NCBI GenBank assembly: GCA_036571765.1
Contig: BROE01000003.1
Span: 10,449,821-10,513,820 of the forward strand
Reading direction: 5' to 3'
Length of the DNA stretch: 64,000 nucleotides
Source: Plecoglossus altivelis
Taxonomy: Eukaryota > Chordata > Actinopteri > Osmeriformes > Plecoglossidae
Position numbers and translations under genes: made by a program. This document shows positions 12,661 through 24,800 of this stretch, in pieces (within the stretch, counting starts at the first letter, position 1; each line of letters opens with the position of its first letter). The notes under the pieces were generated by a model. The model did not search any database. It was not told the origin of the DNA and saw nothing but the letters and a program-made list of their open reading frames with translations.

Positions 12661-13459
12661 CAAAGTGACTCTTCTGTCACTGTGAGGAGAGGAAGAGACA
12701 GATGTGCAAAGGTGGATTAGAATCGAGGTAGTATTTTCCACCATCGTCTGTCTCTTCAATCATGTAATGTGCCCCAGAAGGACTTTCATTCGACATTACT
12801 TATTTGGGAGATGAACTTTGTACAATTTCATTGATCCGAACGATGACACACCAATGAAATTGTAAGCAGAATAACCAGAAACTTATAATTAACATATTGA
12901 ATTTGCTAAGGCCATTAGTGAAAATTACAAACTTTAATTGAAAAAATGTATAGAGATAGAGAGAAAGGGAGTGTTAGAGAGAGAGAAAGAGGGAGTGTGT
13001 GTCCAGTGAAAAAAATGTATTTATTAATTGCCTTTTCTTATAGCAGGGCGTGTTTATTAGTGGGTGAAATAAAGATTAACCTTTCAAGCAGGACTGACAT
13101 TTTCCTCTTCCCCCTAAATGCAGAATTAATGCACATCTTATAATCATTAGTTTAATTTCCAGGATGGTACTGGTTCTGATACTGGCTGTTGAACTGTTAC
13201 AGATCTTTCATCCTCTCAGGTTGTTGTGGTTGCACAGAACAGTTCTGTTTTTTTTCTTCTTCTTTTTTTTTTGGGGGGGGGGGTGAGGTTGAATCATTCA
13301 TTAAGAATTATTAGCCGTGCATGGAGCCCTTCATTGAGCCATGGAGTAGGTTATTTTCCAGTGTCTGACAGGCAATCAAAGTTCTTATCAGTGAAAAATT
13401 GCTATTTTGAAATATTCCTTACTCACAACAATTAGGTATCAGTGGACTGGCAGGTGGGG

Positions 13460-13559
13460 AGAGAGAGCAGAGTAAAATGGGTGGGGAAAAGAGAGAAGGT
13501 GACACAGAGAGAGAGGGAGCAAGGGAGATAGAGGGAGAGAGAGGGATAGAGGGAGTGGT

Positions 13560-13648
<89 letters not shown>

Positions 13649-13672
13649 GAAGAAGAGCGAGGAAGAGAGGGA
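13460..13672. repeat. (GA)n microsatellite in a purine tract
   Basis: A pure (GA)n core of about 60 nt at 13561-13621, then GAAAGA variants. Confidence 0.9.
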
Positions 13673-13860
13673 GACACGGTGGTCTGGGTTCACATACAGA
13701 CATCCGTGTCGAAGGTTTCAACCTTGTTTTTGTCTGCAGTGAGAGGGTGATAATAGGCTTGGTTACACCAACAAACAACAGTTATAATCCTGTAAGGTGA
13801 GGATGTGACTCTGCTACTGTATTAATAGTTTCTGACATATAGTAGCTTCTGCCTCAACCA

Positions 13861-14000
<140 letters not shown>

Positions 14001-14079
14001 AACCAACACACTGTTTTGTACCCACACAGGGGAGTGTTTTGCATCTGAGCCTAAACACATCCTTTCCCTCTGCAAGACG

Positions 14080-14290
14080 GCTACCCCGTGGCCTGTGTCT
14101 TTAACACGCTGGACAGTAATATGGCTTGTGAGGAAAACACGGCTCCATTAAGACTTCACTCCCACCCCTTTCTGACCCTCATTAAACACATGGCCAGTCT
14201 TGTTAAAATACAAGCCAGATTTGCGCTTAATGATCTCGAAAGAAATGTAATTGACTGTGTATTACCATCCAAATGGACTCACAGGCAACC
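14080..14290. promoter_or_regulatory. Enhancer-like unique block
   Basis: Unique sequence with CATTAAGAC, CATTAAACAC, CTTAATGATC and GTAATTGAC cores, sharply different from the repeats just before it. The call is by texture only. Confidence 0.3.
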
Positions 14291-17200
14291 GCGATGTTTA
14301 CTGTCTGACGCACGGCTGATGAGCTTGCAACCCGGGCCGGGTTGATGAAGGAACGGTTTGACCGGACATGTTCCCCAGGGGATGGGTGTCATGACTTCCC
14401 GGTTCATTATTTGCTGTGGAATTAATTAATCTTGTAAAACTGTGAAGGTGTGTGCAAATGTTTGTCTGGACAAGGGTTACGTTTCACAACACTCGGTTTC
14501 CTAATGTCGTGGGACAAAATCAGTTTGGTCACTAAAATATAAACACTTACGAGTCAAGAGTTTTGCAACGTTTGTTGCGGTTTAACCCTCCGTTGTGGTC
14601 CAAGTCAAGGCGCTGTTCTTTCAGCACCATGCGCTCTGGTTGGACTTCATGAACGTTCCCCTCTCGAAAGGCTCTGAAAGTTGAGTTCGAAGGCGTGAAT
14701 GTAAATGATGTGATGATAAACATGTCACTATTGTCAGACTTACATCAGGCGAACATGACAGACCTACATACGACTCTGACTAGCCAATGTGCGTGTGAGT
14801 AGGCGGAGGACTGCTGGACTTGCACGCTAGGAGTCCATATTGTATATTCATGATTCTTTAGAATTATACACACCAGCTCTGCTGTATCTGCACATGTATT
14901 AGATGTCAAATCAAGTCGTGAAGATTTTCGAATAGTCGACGAATCTGAATCACATTATAATATAGCTCATTTGAAAAACAATTTCAGACATGCAGTCATT
15001 TTATGTGTTATGTATTATGTGTTAATTTTAGCACCCCTATCCTAAAACTGTAAACACACTAGATTAACAACAAAATGTAATTCAAATAGCCTTGTCCGTG
15101 TGTGTCTGTTATTTAGTCTCACACTTTGTTGAAGTCACAAATTCGATCAGGCTGTTAAACCGCTAGAGGGCGATCAAGCACAGTTCAGGTTTCAGTGCAT
15201 TGCAGACTGGCATGAAACACGGACAGTGAGCTGTTCAATGGGTTGATGGATGATTTACCTTCCAAAGATACTGAACAACTGCACAGCAGTTTATGCCCAA
15301 ATCGTATTTCGAGTCGAGCCTACGGTTTAACTGCATTATTGACCCCTAATCATCTTCAGTTCAAATATAAAAAGATGTGTCGTAAAAAAGGTTACATTGA
15401 AAACCCACAGTTAACCGTTAGACCCGTCGACCAGTTACAGAACCGATCTCATTTTAGAACGTTGTTCTGAAAAGGGGGCTACTGACGAATAACCGCCAAG
15501 GGGCCTTGGAGTAGAAACATTGTTTTCACTAAACAAGTGGATTGCGTTTTCATCCACAAAGCTGTTTACTTTTGTATAAGAAGTATTGATCTTTTCATTT
15601 CATTAAGCTCCCCTGGCACAACTAGAAAAATCTACCAAGCCTGTAGCTCACACTGGGGAGGCAGACGATTCTCTTACATTTGCATTAAATTTCACAAGAA
15701 TGGGTGTATAGACTCCAAGTTTATTTTACGGATTTACGCACCGTGGAGTCAACTTTATTGCTAGATTTCTCGACTTCACTTCACTTTCCTCGCCATTTTT
15801 TACGCAAACAATGTATGCGAGCACCTAACTGCCTATACTGTATCCAGCATATAGCACACATGCTTTTGGATAATCTACTATCTTAATATATTATTGGCTA
15901 CATTTTATTTACATTTCAATAACGTCGAAATAATATGTACAGTCATTACATTACTGTAATGGATGGGAAATACTGTCGTGCGCGCGCGCGCGTGCGAGTG
16001 TATGTTTGTTTGACCGGATCTGATCTCTAGGGTGTGCCTGAATCTAAGTTATCCGTACTGTTTGCCAACAAAAGCAAACAAAAATACGTGTTTCTCAGAT
16101 GTCATGATGCATCCAAGACTCGCTTCCGAAAAAGACATGTGCAGTCATTCCAACGGCTGTCTCCACACACTCCCCAGTACAGTGACAGAGAACGCATTCA
16201 GCTGACCCTTCGTCATGCATTTTTCATTTTTTTTTATTTAAGTATGCTGTAGCGATAAATGTATAAATAAAAAATACATGAAATACTAGTGATTCCATGC
16301 TCTAAAATTAAACTGCCTCTAATGGGAAACTGCGAAGTTGAGATGACATGATGGCAAATTTGACTGGTTTACTCTCTGTTAAGTGTTATTTCTTTATGCC
16401 GGCAACTGCACTACATTTCACGTTCAGATTATTCGGTAGCCGTATCAATATCTAATTTGATACACATGAACTGCTTTAAGGTAGGCTACAGTCTGCATTC
16501 AAATGCTCTCAGCCTAATACAACGTAAAGACTTAATTTCCAAAGACTAAAGTCTACGTTTCATTTTAGTAATTTTGTGTATCCTACTATATGTTTTATTT
16601 ACTGGTATCAAACAATACATTGTTTCGATTTATAATTGATAGCATGTACTTACAAACGTCTACATATTTGCTATGGCCTACATTAAACTTGTCAGATGTA
16701 CTGACTTGTACTCAAATACATGCGCATTATATGTATCAAAATATTATATTTATAATTCATTCATTATATTGATTTTTCCATTTCATTATTACAACAATTA
16801 AATAATTGTGTTTAGCTGTTGAAAAGAAAATGTGCTTCAGCCTCTTGTCACACGCTCTGACCGTCTCTCAACGTTCGAGTTATTCCGTCACGCTAACGCG
16901 TTGTGACTGCTCGTCTCTCTTGTGACAAAGTCTTACAGCTGCATCGAAATCAATAGACGTCAAAGAAATATGAAAACAATCATGATGGGGAACTTAAATC
17001 CTGCCTCCAAGCATGTACAGCTAATGAAAAACGTGCCCTTATTCTCAAGGCAACGGACTGATTCAACCCCAACTTTTGTCAAACTGTATTTCTTTACCTT
17101 ATTCGGTTTTTCCCACAGATGAGGGCAGCCAGACGCATCTGTTGGGTTTGTGGAGTCATTTGTAATTGCTGCCCTTCATGTGGTGTACAGCTTTGAACCG

Positions 17201-17910
17201 ACTTTAATTAAAAGCATAATTAAGGGCCGGTCTTAAGCAAGACCATAAGCAGATGGTTTTCTGTCAACAATAGGCGTTTTGGGGACTTCATAAACCAACT
17301 TGACACAATAGACAGCGTCTATTCATGCTCATTCAAAGACAGAAAAAACAGCTTCTGAAAATTCACATGTTCACGCTACAATAAATAGACAGAAACGTGT
17401 GCAATGCAATACTATAAAAATACAAATAAATAGAGATGTCAATAGAAGAAAAGTATACTAGAGTATGGCTCAGTCTATGTCCCACATTGACTAAAAATCA
17501 ACATTTTGATTTTCAGATTCTGCGTGCAGTATTTTCTTCATGACAGTTGAAGTGACTGTAGAACTGAATTGTGGTCTCATTTCTGGAAGATATAAGGCAA
17601 GTTATCTTGCTGTCACCCAGATAATAGTGTATATAATTAGTTTATTGTTGAGATACAAGGGAATAACACTTGATTATATCAAATTGTTCCTGTATTCAAA
17701 CTATATAGTATGCAGCGTAATATATAGAATCAAACTTATTTTAACACCGGCTTCTGCTAAATCCTTATATCCTATATGGCTTGCAAGTCTGAGTAATGTC
17801 TCTCTTCTGTCATTCTATGGCTGGAAAATGCCAAATTATTAGAAAGGCACACATCTTTATTTCACACATCTTTGTTTCCTGATGGATGTGATGAACATGT
17901 TTCTCCAAGT
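14290..17910. other. AT-rich intergenic sequence with a CG repeat and an enhancer-like block
   Basis: No gene recognised. (CG)n with flanking GTGCG lies at 15978-15996. 17130-17300 has GTAATTGC, CTTTAATTAAAAG and CATAATTAAGG close together and is the best enhancer candidate of this stretch. Confidence 0.45.
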
Positions 17911-17914
17911 GACA

Positions 17915-18133
17915 CTTGCATGCACACACACATGCACTCAAACACGCACGCACACCTACGCACACACAGACGCACACACAGGCACACACATGCACTCAAA
18001 CACACACATATACGGACACACACACATGCGCACAAACGCACGCACTCACGCACACACTGACACACACGCACACACACATGCATGCACACACTGACACACA
18101 CGCACACACACGCACACACACACACACACACGC
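17915..18133. repeat. CA-rich microsatellite
   Basis: Impure CA, CACG and CATG units. Directly after it, 18160-18310 is unique sequence with AAATTAGC, TAATTAC and CAAATTGCC strings. Confidence 0.85.
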
Positions 18134-18996
18134 TGTGCTTTCCAGAGCTGTCTCTGCTGGGAGGCAGCACCTGGATAGGGAGAGGAAATTAGCATTGATA
18201 TGGATTTAGTTGAAATGCAATCTTTTAAATCTTCGCAAGATGCGGGTGCAAAATAATTACAGTCTCAGCAAATTGCCAAGAGGTCAGTGTCTCCATGGAT
18301 CCAACATGCTGATTCACTGACTATAGACGGTACATGAAGAAGAAAGGGGGCCGCTGTGTGAGACTGCTGCTGCAGTGTTAATGGGGAGAGTCGCTGGGGA
18401 GCAGGAAGGGGACGCTTGGGAGAAAAAACGAATTCAGCGCTCAACGCAGGCTGAACTTGGGTCTGCTTTGTGTTATTACCGAGTCTAATTTAGGGGAATG
18501 GACTCCTATCTAATGAGGAGACGCTAGCCTGTGCTTTGGGCTTCACTCTGCTCTGTGCTGCTCTGCATGAGGACAGATGATTTGTTCCTAGTCAGCTAGA
18601 AAACATATTATTTCAAGTTTGTGTTGCGAGACTATGAGAGACATTGTCTGTGGATGATGGCGTAGAGTGAGTTTATGGAGCCAATCTCTTCGGTTAAGAC
18701 TTCTGTTATTGTAGGCTGGGTAAATTGCATATCCTTTACTGCGTGGCCTTTTGACTTACATCTACAGGCCTACTATTCCAATTGGACAAAGAATACTATT
18801 GATTTCTAAAGATCTCGTCTGAGGATTGCTTTTGGAGTTTTAAAGTAGTTATATAAACATATTTTCAACCACCAAATGGTTCTAGAGAACATGCTGCCAC
18901 ATGTAGAAAGGCAAGGGTAGTATTTGGAGTTTGCAGAAGTTTGAGGTCTACAGCATGTGAAGACTGAGGATGAGAGAGAAAAGGCCAGATAGACAA

Positions 18997-19023
18997 GACA
19001 GCCAGCCAGACAGCCAGCCAGCC

Positions 19024-19088
<65 letters not shown>
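18997..19088. repeat. (CAGA)n tetranucleotide repeat
   Basis: AGCC/AGAC units pass into pure CAGA repeats of about 60 nt. Confidence 0.9.
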
Positions 19089-21700
19089 CCCAAACGTAAA
19101 AGGTCTTCAGTTAACAGGACAAAACTCTGGTGAGCTTTATTGAGTACAATTATGACATGAACAAAGTATTTTTCTATGTCCAGTTCGGTTCTGAGGGCCT
19201 GCACGTAAGGCACCATGTATGGAGTCATTAGAACAACCAGCATGAACACATGACACCTGTCTGATGCCTGTGTTTACTGATCATGAGAAGAGAGACGAAA
19301 GGAAAAAGCCTTTTATGGAAGTGGAATCTGGAATGGATGGTTAAGTTCATTGGGTTTGGGAATGTGTTTTGGAAGGCGTGTATTTTCATACCAGTTTATT
19401 TACAGACGGCTGACTACATTTATAACGTGTGCCGAATAACCTGCATAGAAAATGATTATATGTTAGTGCAGAAAAAGAGAGAGTACAGCAGCCTTAGAAT
19501 ACAATAATGTTATAGGGCGTAATTCTTAACAAAAAAATGGAACACTGTTTAATACCATCATCAGCTTTGATGGGAACAAATGGCTGATGGTTAGTATTGA
19601 GTCTATTGTGCAGGGCCTTCGTGAGGAATACCATTCCGCATGCTAGACCAGAGTGCTCCAACAACAGCGCAGCGTCTATGTGTGTATTTAGGCAAGTCAA
19701 ATGTTATCTGACACGTGAGGGGGATATCATTTGTCAAATCGTATCGAACAATGCATATCATGATAGGTACAACATGCGTATAATCCACTAGGATATGATT
19801 AATTACTCGAGTTATGGCCATTAATGTCGGACAGTGCAGATGATGTAGGCTACCGTGAGGTTTTATAAGCACGCTGGCTCGGCGTAGGACGTCCCCGTTG
19901 AGACAGATCAGTTTACGCAAGGAGATGGATTCTCATTTGTCTTGTCAAGACGTCTAACCTCCTCGTTAGCGCGCCTCTCCCGGCTTGTTAGTTCCCAGCT
20001 TGCCATGTATCTGCGCTAAACTTCCCACTGTCGCACAACGCGGATCAGCATCAGTCCATGGATGTAGTTTTTCCATACAATTTGACTCAACATTGATGCA
20101 CGATCCATCAACAAAAAAATAAATTCGATGCCGAGTGTTTGGCAGGTGTCTGTCTCAGAGGCTCATCCGCGTCTATATTTAATCGTATTACAAGGGTCAT
20201 GGAGTAAGAGCAAATCCCCGTTACTTAATTTATATTGGCCAATTTAAAGGCAGTAGGCAAATGAACAGGACGGGTGACGGGAGACATTTCCATGAATACT
20301 TTGGAGTAGAAATTCTGTCGAAGGCTCTAACTAGAACCAGCACGTCTTTATATGTTCCGTTTTAACTAAATTAAGATATGTTATTATTTGAACGAGGGTA
20401 GTGAAGTCTTAGGCTAATGAAGGAACTGCAGACATTCCGCTTCGTGAGCTTTCAAATTCATTGTGGATCGAACTCAGCCTTGTCACGTTGAGAGAAAGTG
20501 AATTTGTAACGTACAGGACGTGCCTGTCAACTTGGAGCAAATTGCTTCTCATCACCCCGAGGGAATGCATCTAATGTCTCAGTCAAAAGGCTGGACTAGA
20601 GGGGCAAGAAAAACACACGAAGAATTACCCTTACCTATCATCTTATTGTAGGCCTAACGGCAAAAAACGAACAACTAACAGTTTATTATTTTTACGTGGT
20701 ATTTACTCAACCAGTGTTATATGGAAACGCGGTAATTGTTTATATGTTTATATTGTTGGTATGAAATTAGGTCGTGGTGTCCCAACTGAATGGTGGCATA
20801 TGCCATTTATCATGGACTAACTGATTGCGCATTTATGGGCAGAAGGGAGTTAGGGCTAATTGCCAAATTATTTGTCTAATTGCCTTGATATCCCGAGATA
20901 ATTTAGGATAGGCTATATATCTGACATGGTTATTTTATCGCTGATGATCTTATCACAAGTCTTGACATTTTGTCAACAGCAAGTGAAAGATACCTCAGAT
21001 CTGATCATGTGATTAAATATTCAAATGGGTTTTATGAACCATTTGAAGACCGCCTGGGATCACAAAATAGGCCTAAGGTGATCTAGTTTCGCTGTTGACA
21101 TTCGAAAAATCACAGTATTTTTTATCTTCACCCCGTAAAACTCTAACGTTCTGGTACCCCTACATTATTAGACATACATTCCACAAGAGTGGTACACCAT
21201 GGCTTAAATATGCATACAGTAATATGCGCCTAGAAAACTACAGTCCTTCCACAAGGGGTGCTCGCTATATTACTTATTATATAAGTTCACACCTGCTGAA
21301 GGTATAACCTATCACTTTAAACCTTTTCATCACCGTACACAAATTACTTGGGTCAGTGCAGTGGGGAACTTGTCATCACGGCTCTACAGTTCCTAGTAAT
21401 ATATTTATATAGACTATGGGCTCTGTATCTGTGGATTTCATTCTCCCAGTATAGCCTAACCTATAAGTGGTGTGATTTTTGTAGAAACACCAAAAAAAGA
21501 AAATTGGATGTACCAATGTTGTGATTTCTTGTGAATGGTTGAATGCTAGGCTATACTTAAGCTTGCATTATCATATAACTATTTTTATTTGTATGCTAGG
21601 GATAGGCTAGTCGTTATATAGGCCTGCACTACCTATCCACTGTAGGCTATCTTATACATTTTTACACTTTCCAAATTTCACATGGCACGCACACACGCGT
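19089..21700. other. Intergenic unique sequence, AT-rich
   Basis: No gene recognised. 19790-20300 and especially 20820-21060 (GGGCTAATTGCC, GTCTAATTGCC, GTCAACAGC, GTGATTAAATATTC) look like regulatory blocks. The two CTAATTGCC strings are about 30 nt apart. Confidence 0.45.
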
Positions 21701-21704
21701 GCAC

Positions 21705-21717
21705 ACACACTCACGCT

Positions 21718-21755
<38 letters not shown>

Positions 21756-21760
21756 CACAT
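21705..21760. repeat. (CA)n(TA)n microsatellite
   Basis: CA dinucleotides are followed by TATATATA. Confidence 0.85.
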
Positions 21761-21903
21761 GCCATGTCGACCAAATAAGAGGGGGGAAGGCTCGCTGGCC
21801 AGATTTAAATTTCCGCCTGATCAGTTTCTGGAGAGGAGCATTGAAGAAAGCGCGACAGCACCTGGTGCGGCTTTAGCATCCCCTCGCGCCTTATTTACAG
21901 AAG

Positions 21904-21909
21904 TATAAA
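21904..21909 (+). promoter_or_regulatory. TATAAA box candidate about 4.4 kb upstream of the pax6 ATG
   Basis: TATAAA is followed by CTGGGAGAGG, in a 130-nt unique block (21785-21950) between two microsatellites. It is compatible with a distal pax6 promoter, but single TATAAA strings are common by chance. Confidence 0.2.
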
Positions 21910-21971
21910 CTGGGAGAGGCCACAGTTTCCAGTGGTGATTTGCACAAACCCGGATTATATTGCGTACTTTC

Positions 21972-22083
21972 TGATGTATGTATGTATGTATGTATGTATG
22001 TATGTATGTATGTATGTATGTATGTATGTATGTATGTATGTATGTATGTATGTATGTGTGTATCTATCTATCTATCTATCTAT
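21972..22083. repeat. (TATG)n(TATC)n tetranucleotide repeat
   Basis: About 20 TATG units switch to about six TATC units. Confidence 0.92.
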
Positions 22084-22279
22084 CATTCCGTTATCTCACC
22101 AAATCAAACCTTGGGAGAAGTCATCAATAAAGTAAACATAAGGGCTCTTGGAAGTGTTGTTACACATTGCCTGGATTGACGTTTTTATTACGATTTAAGA
22201 ACGCACACGAGTTTGGACATCCCCTTTCATCTCGCCATCTCTCCATTTTTTTTCGTTTGGGAAGTACTAAGTGGCGTCT

Positions 22280-22325
22280 AAAGTGACGTATTGAGGTGCT
22301 CTGGCCAATCGCTGACAGCTTGGAG
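22280..22325. promoter_or_regulatory. Promoter-like motif group: CRE-like, CCAAT and MEIS-like sites
   Basis: TGACGTA at 22284-22290, GGCCAATC at 22303-22310 and GCTGACAGC from 22311 occur within 45 nt. They could belong to an upstream pax6 promoter, but no start site can be seen. Confidence 0.25.
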
Positions 22326-22849
22326 ATGATATTAGCTGAAAGTTAGTTGTAGATGCGACAGTCTTTTTATTCACAACGATGTAAAAAGTATTTGGCAATA
22401 ATATCAAAAACAGGGGAGTCCAAACTTTATACAATCTTTTTCACATTCCCGGCTCTATGCTATTGGAACGAAAACACGGACTGGACTCAAATAAGAAGTG
22501 GATTGTCTTTACACTAAACGCAGGTAGGCTATTGTCTCTGTGGCTACGTGAGAGCTGAAAGCAATGTGATATAACTTTTCGGATAATACCTGTTTTAAAC
22601 AGCTTTTTAAAGGAACATTTGCACACAGAAATTCGACATTTGATTGTTGTCGCATTAGGACGGGGTTTGTCAGGCATTCATCATTGGCCGATATAAATTC
22701 AAATTGTACACAGAGAGCAAGGAAACAGCTCTATTAGTGTCAGTGTAGTATAACCAGAGAAAGTGTTGTTAATGTGTTGGTCTTCTAAAATATCACTGGC
22801 CAATTGCGTCAGAATGACACAGGCCTTCAGCATGACGCCAAGTGATCTA

Positions 22850-22960
22850 TTATGCAGTCATATTCGTTCAATTATCTGTCAACAGAATCAATCAATACAC
22901 ATATTGATTGTTTTCATTATTGTGTATTGACAAGGCTTAGCTTAATGTGTGATTCACGAG
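22850..22960. promoter_or_regulatory. PBX/MEIS-type motif cluster upstream of pax6 (candidate 5' enhancer)
   Basis: On the minus strand the segment reads TTGATTGATT and TGACAGATAATTG in series, which are PBX-like and MEIS/PREP-like sites plus a TAAT core. A 10-bp perfect inverted repeat (22892-22901 and 22921-22930, TCAATACACA) and overlapping CAATCAAT/ATTGATTG arms are also present. The mammalian Pax6 lens and pancreas enhancers lie a few kb upstream and use PREP/MEIS/PBX sites, so the position (about 3.4 kb before the first coding exon) fits. No alignment was possible. Confidence 0.4.
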
Positions 22961-24689
22961 CTCTAGCAGCACGCCTGTATCACTGCACCAAAAAGAAAGT
23001 AAAGCGTGAACTCTTGTAACCTGCCCGTTGTATCACCAGCTAGGTATGAAAACTATATGAGAGTGATGGAAACTATACAAGCAAACCAGTGGAGGCCTGC
23101 TAATCCAAACATTACGAAAAATAATGCCCCAAACATCAAGCCAGTTCTCCCTTTCCTGATTTAGGTTTATATAGCACACATTTTCCCCTCCCATGACTAT
23201 CCACGAGGAATAGCAGACGAAACCTGTTGAAACCCATGAAACATAAATCAGATCATTTGAGTAATTCGAAGAAACCACGAACTTGAGATGTCAATATATA
23301 TTCAGGCTACTGACAGTTTTTGGGAGACTATAGAACACGCAACGCAATATAGGTTTTTCACCCACAAGACAGAAAACTAGATCGCAAAAAAGTTGAGAAA
23401 TATCTCACACCAATTTGATTGCTATCTGAATGTAATAAGCATAGAATAATTTGAATCGTTTTTTTGGCGACAATATCACTTTGAAAATTATGTTTTCTTT
23501 ATTTATCGGCCTACTTCATTTTTACAAGACGGCATACAGCCAAGATAAAGTTTCACTTGGGTAATTCATTTCTTCTCACTCTCCTGCATCCCTTCCTTTC
23601 TACCACTGTGTTTCCATGGATGACGTCAGGCGTGTTCACCTCCCACCCCTTATGATTTCTTGTTCACAACTTTCTGGAGGAGCTTTGCCCCAGGGCAAAC
23701 ACAGCGACAAGATGGCATTCTATTCCCATGGTCTTTGAGCTCTCCACTGCTAATCCCAAAGTGCGCTAATTGTCTTCAGAATTTTGTAGCTCGTGGATAC
23801 CTCTCCCTATTGCTCAAATGAATGGATTTGGCTTTACATTTGTTTGGTTTACCCGGTCCTTGGTTTCAACAAGTTCCATCTGCTAACAAGTCAAGAAACA
23901 AGATCACTCAACCACAACAGGATAAAAGAGGGATTAGACAACTTCTCAGCGAAGACATAGGTGATCCAGGGGTGCTATTGTTTACACCGCAATGAAACAA
24001 CAGGTTGAACTGGGATCTGTTTATTCAATGGAGTGACGAACACAAACCGGGTTTGTACTTTCTAAGATAATTGTGGTTGGGTTACATATCAACTGCACTG
24101 CGTGTCATGTGACTAAAAACGAAATTCTCTCACCATTAGAACTTTGAATTTTCCCGTTTGTTTACTTTGATGTGCATCTACACTACCCCTTACATATCCG
24201 AAGTGTTTGCCATGCAAACTCTGAGAAGTCGCTAGCAACAAAAAACAAGTGAGTGTTTTCACACCACTAAGCCAATAACTTTTATAAACTATGACTTTAA
24301 ATCCACAAAATACTATGCACATGGAAAGTATGGCGCTTCTCAGAAGGTAGTTAAAAATATTGAACAGAATTCTGATGGACGGAATTACAATATACATGGT
24401 ATGACTTTTTCGCCAGAAAGCAGCCATCTAGTGCCAAGCGTTGAAGTTACACTACATCCTACTTCATTGACAAACTCAAACTTTACAAAGTTCGGGAACC
24501 TGACGGCAGGGACCCTACTCGATCGCTCTGTCCTTCGTTCGAGTACTACCAAACAATTAAAAGAAATACGCACACAACTATGAGCGCTATGTCGTATTTT
24601 GACATGGATTAACCGATATTACTAACAGAAGAAAATACTGAACTATATTGAAAATATTATCCGGAGTGGTATAGCTTCCCCGCGGGAAC

Positions 24690-24800
24690 TGGAGATGACA
24701 GTGCATGACGGCCGCGCAGCTCATTATCCCACTCCCTTTCAGCCTGTCTTTCATTGCCATGCAAACTCCCTGGCAGTGTCGTTTGTCTCCTCTTTGTACT
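24690..24800. promoter_or_regulatory. Candidate 5' regulatory element with SOX-POU-like composite site
   Basis: CATTGCCATGCAAA at 24752-24765 resembles the SOX-POU composite CATTGTNATGCAAA with one mismatch in the SOX half. The surrounding 100 nt are unique and contain CGCGG/GCCGCGC patches. It lies 1.6 kb upstream of the first coding exon, where a pax6 promoter is expected. Function is inferred. Confidence 0.35.
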
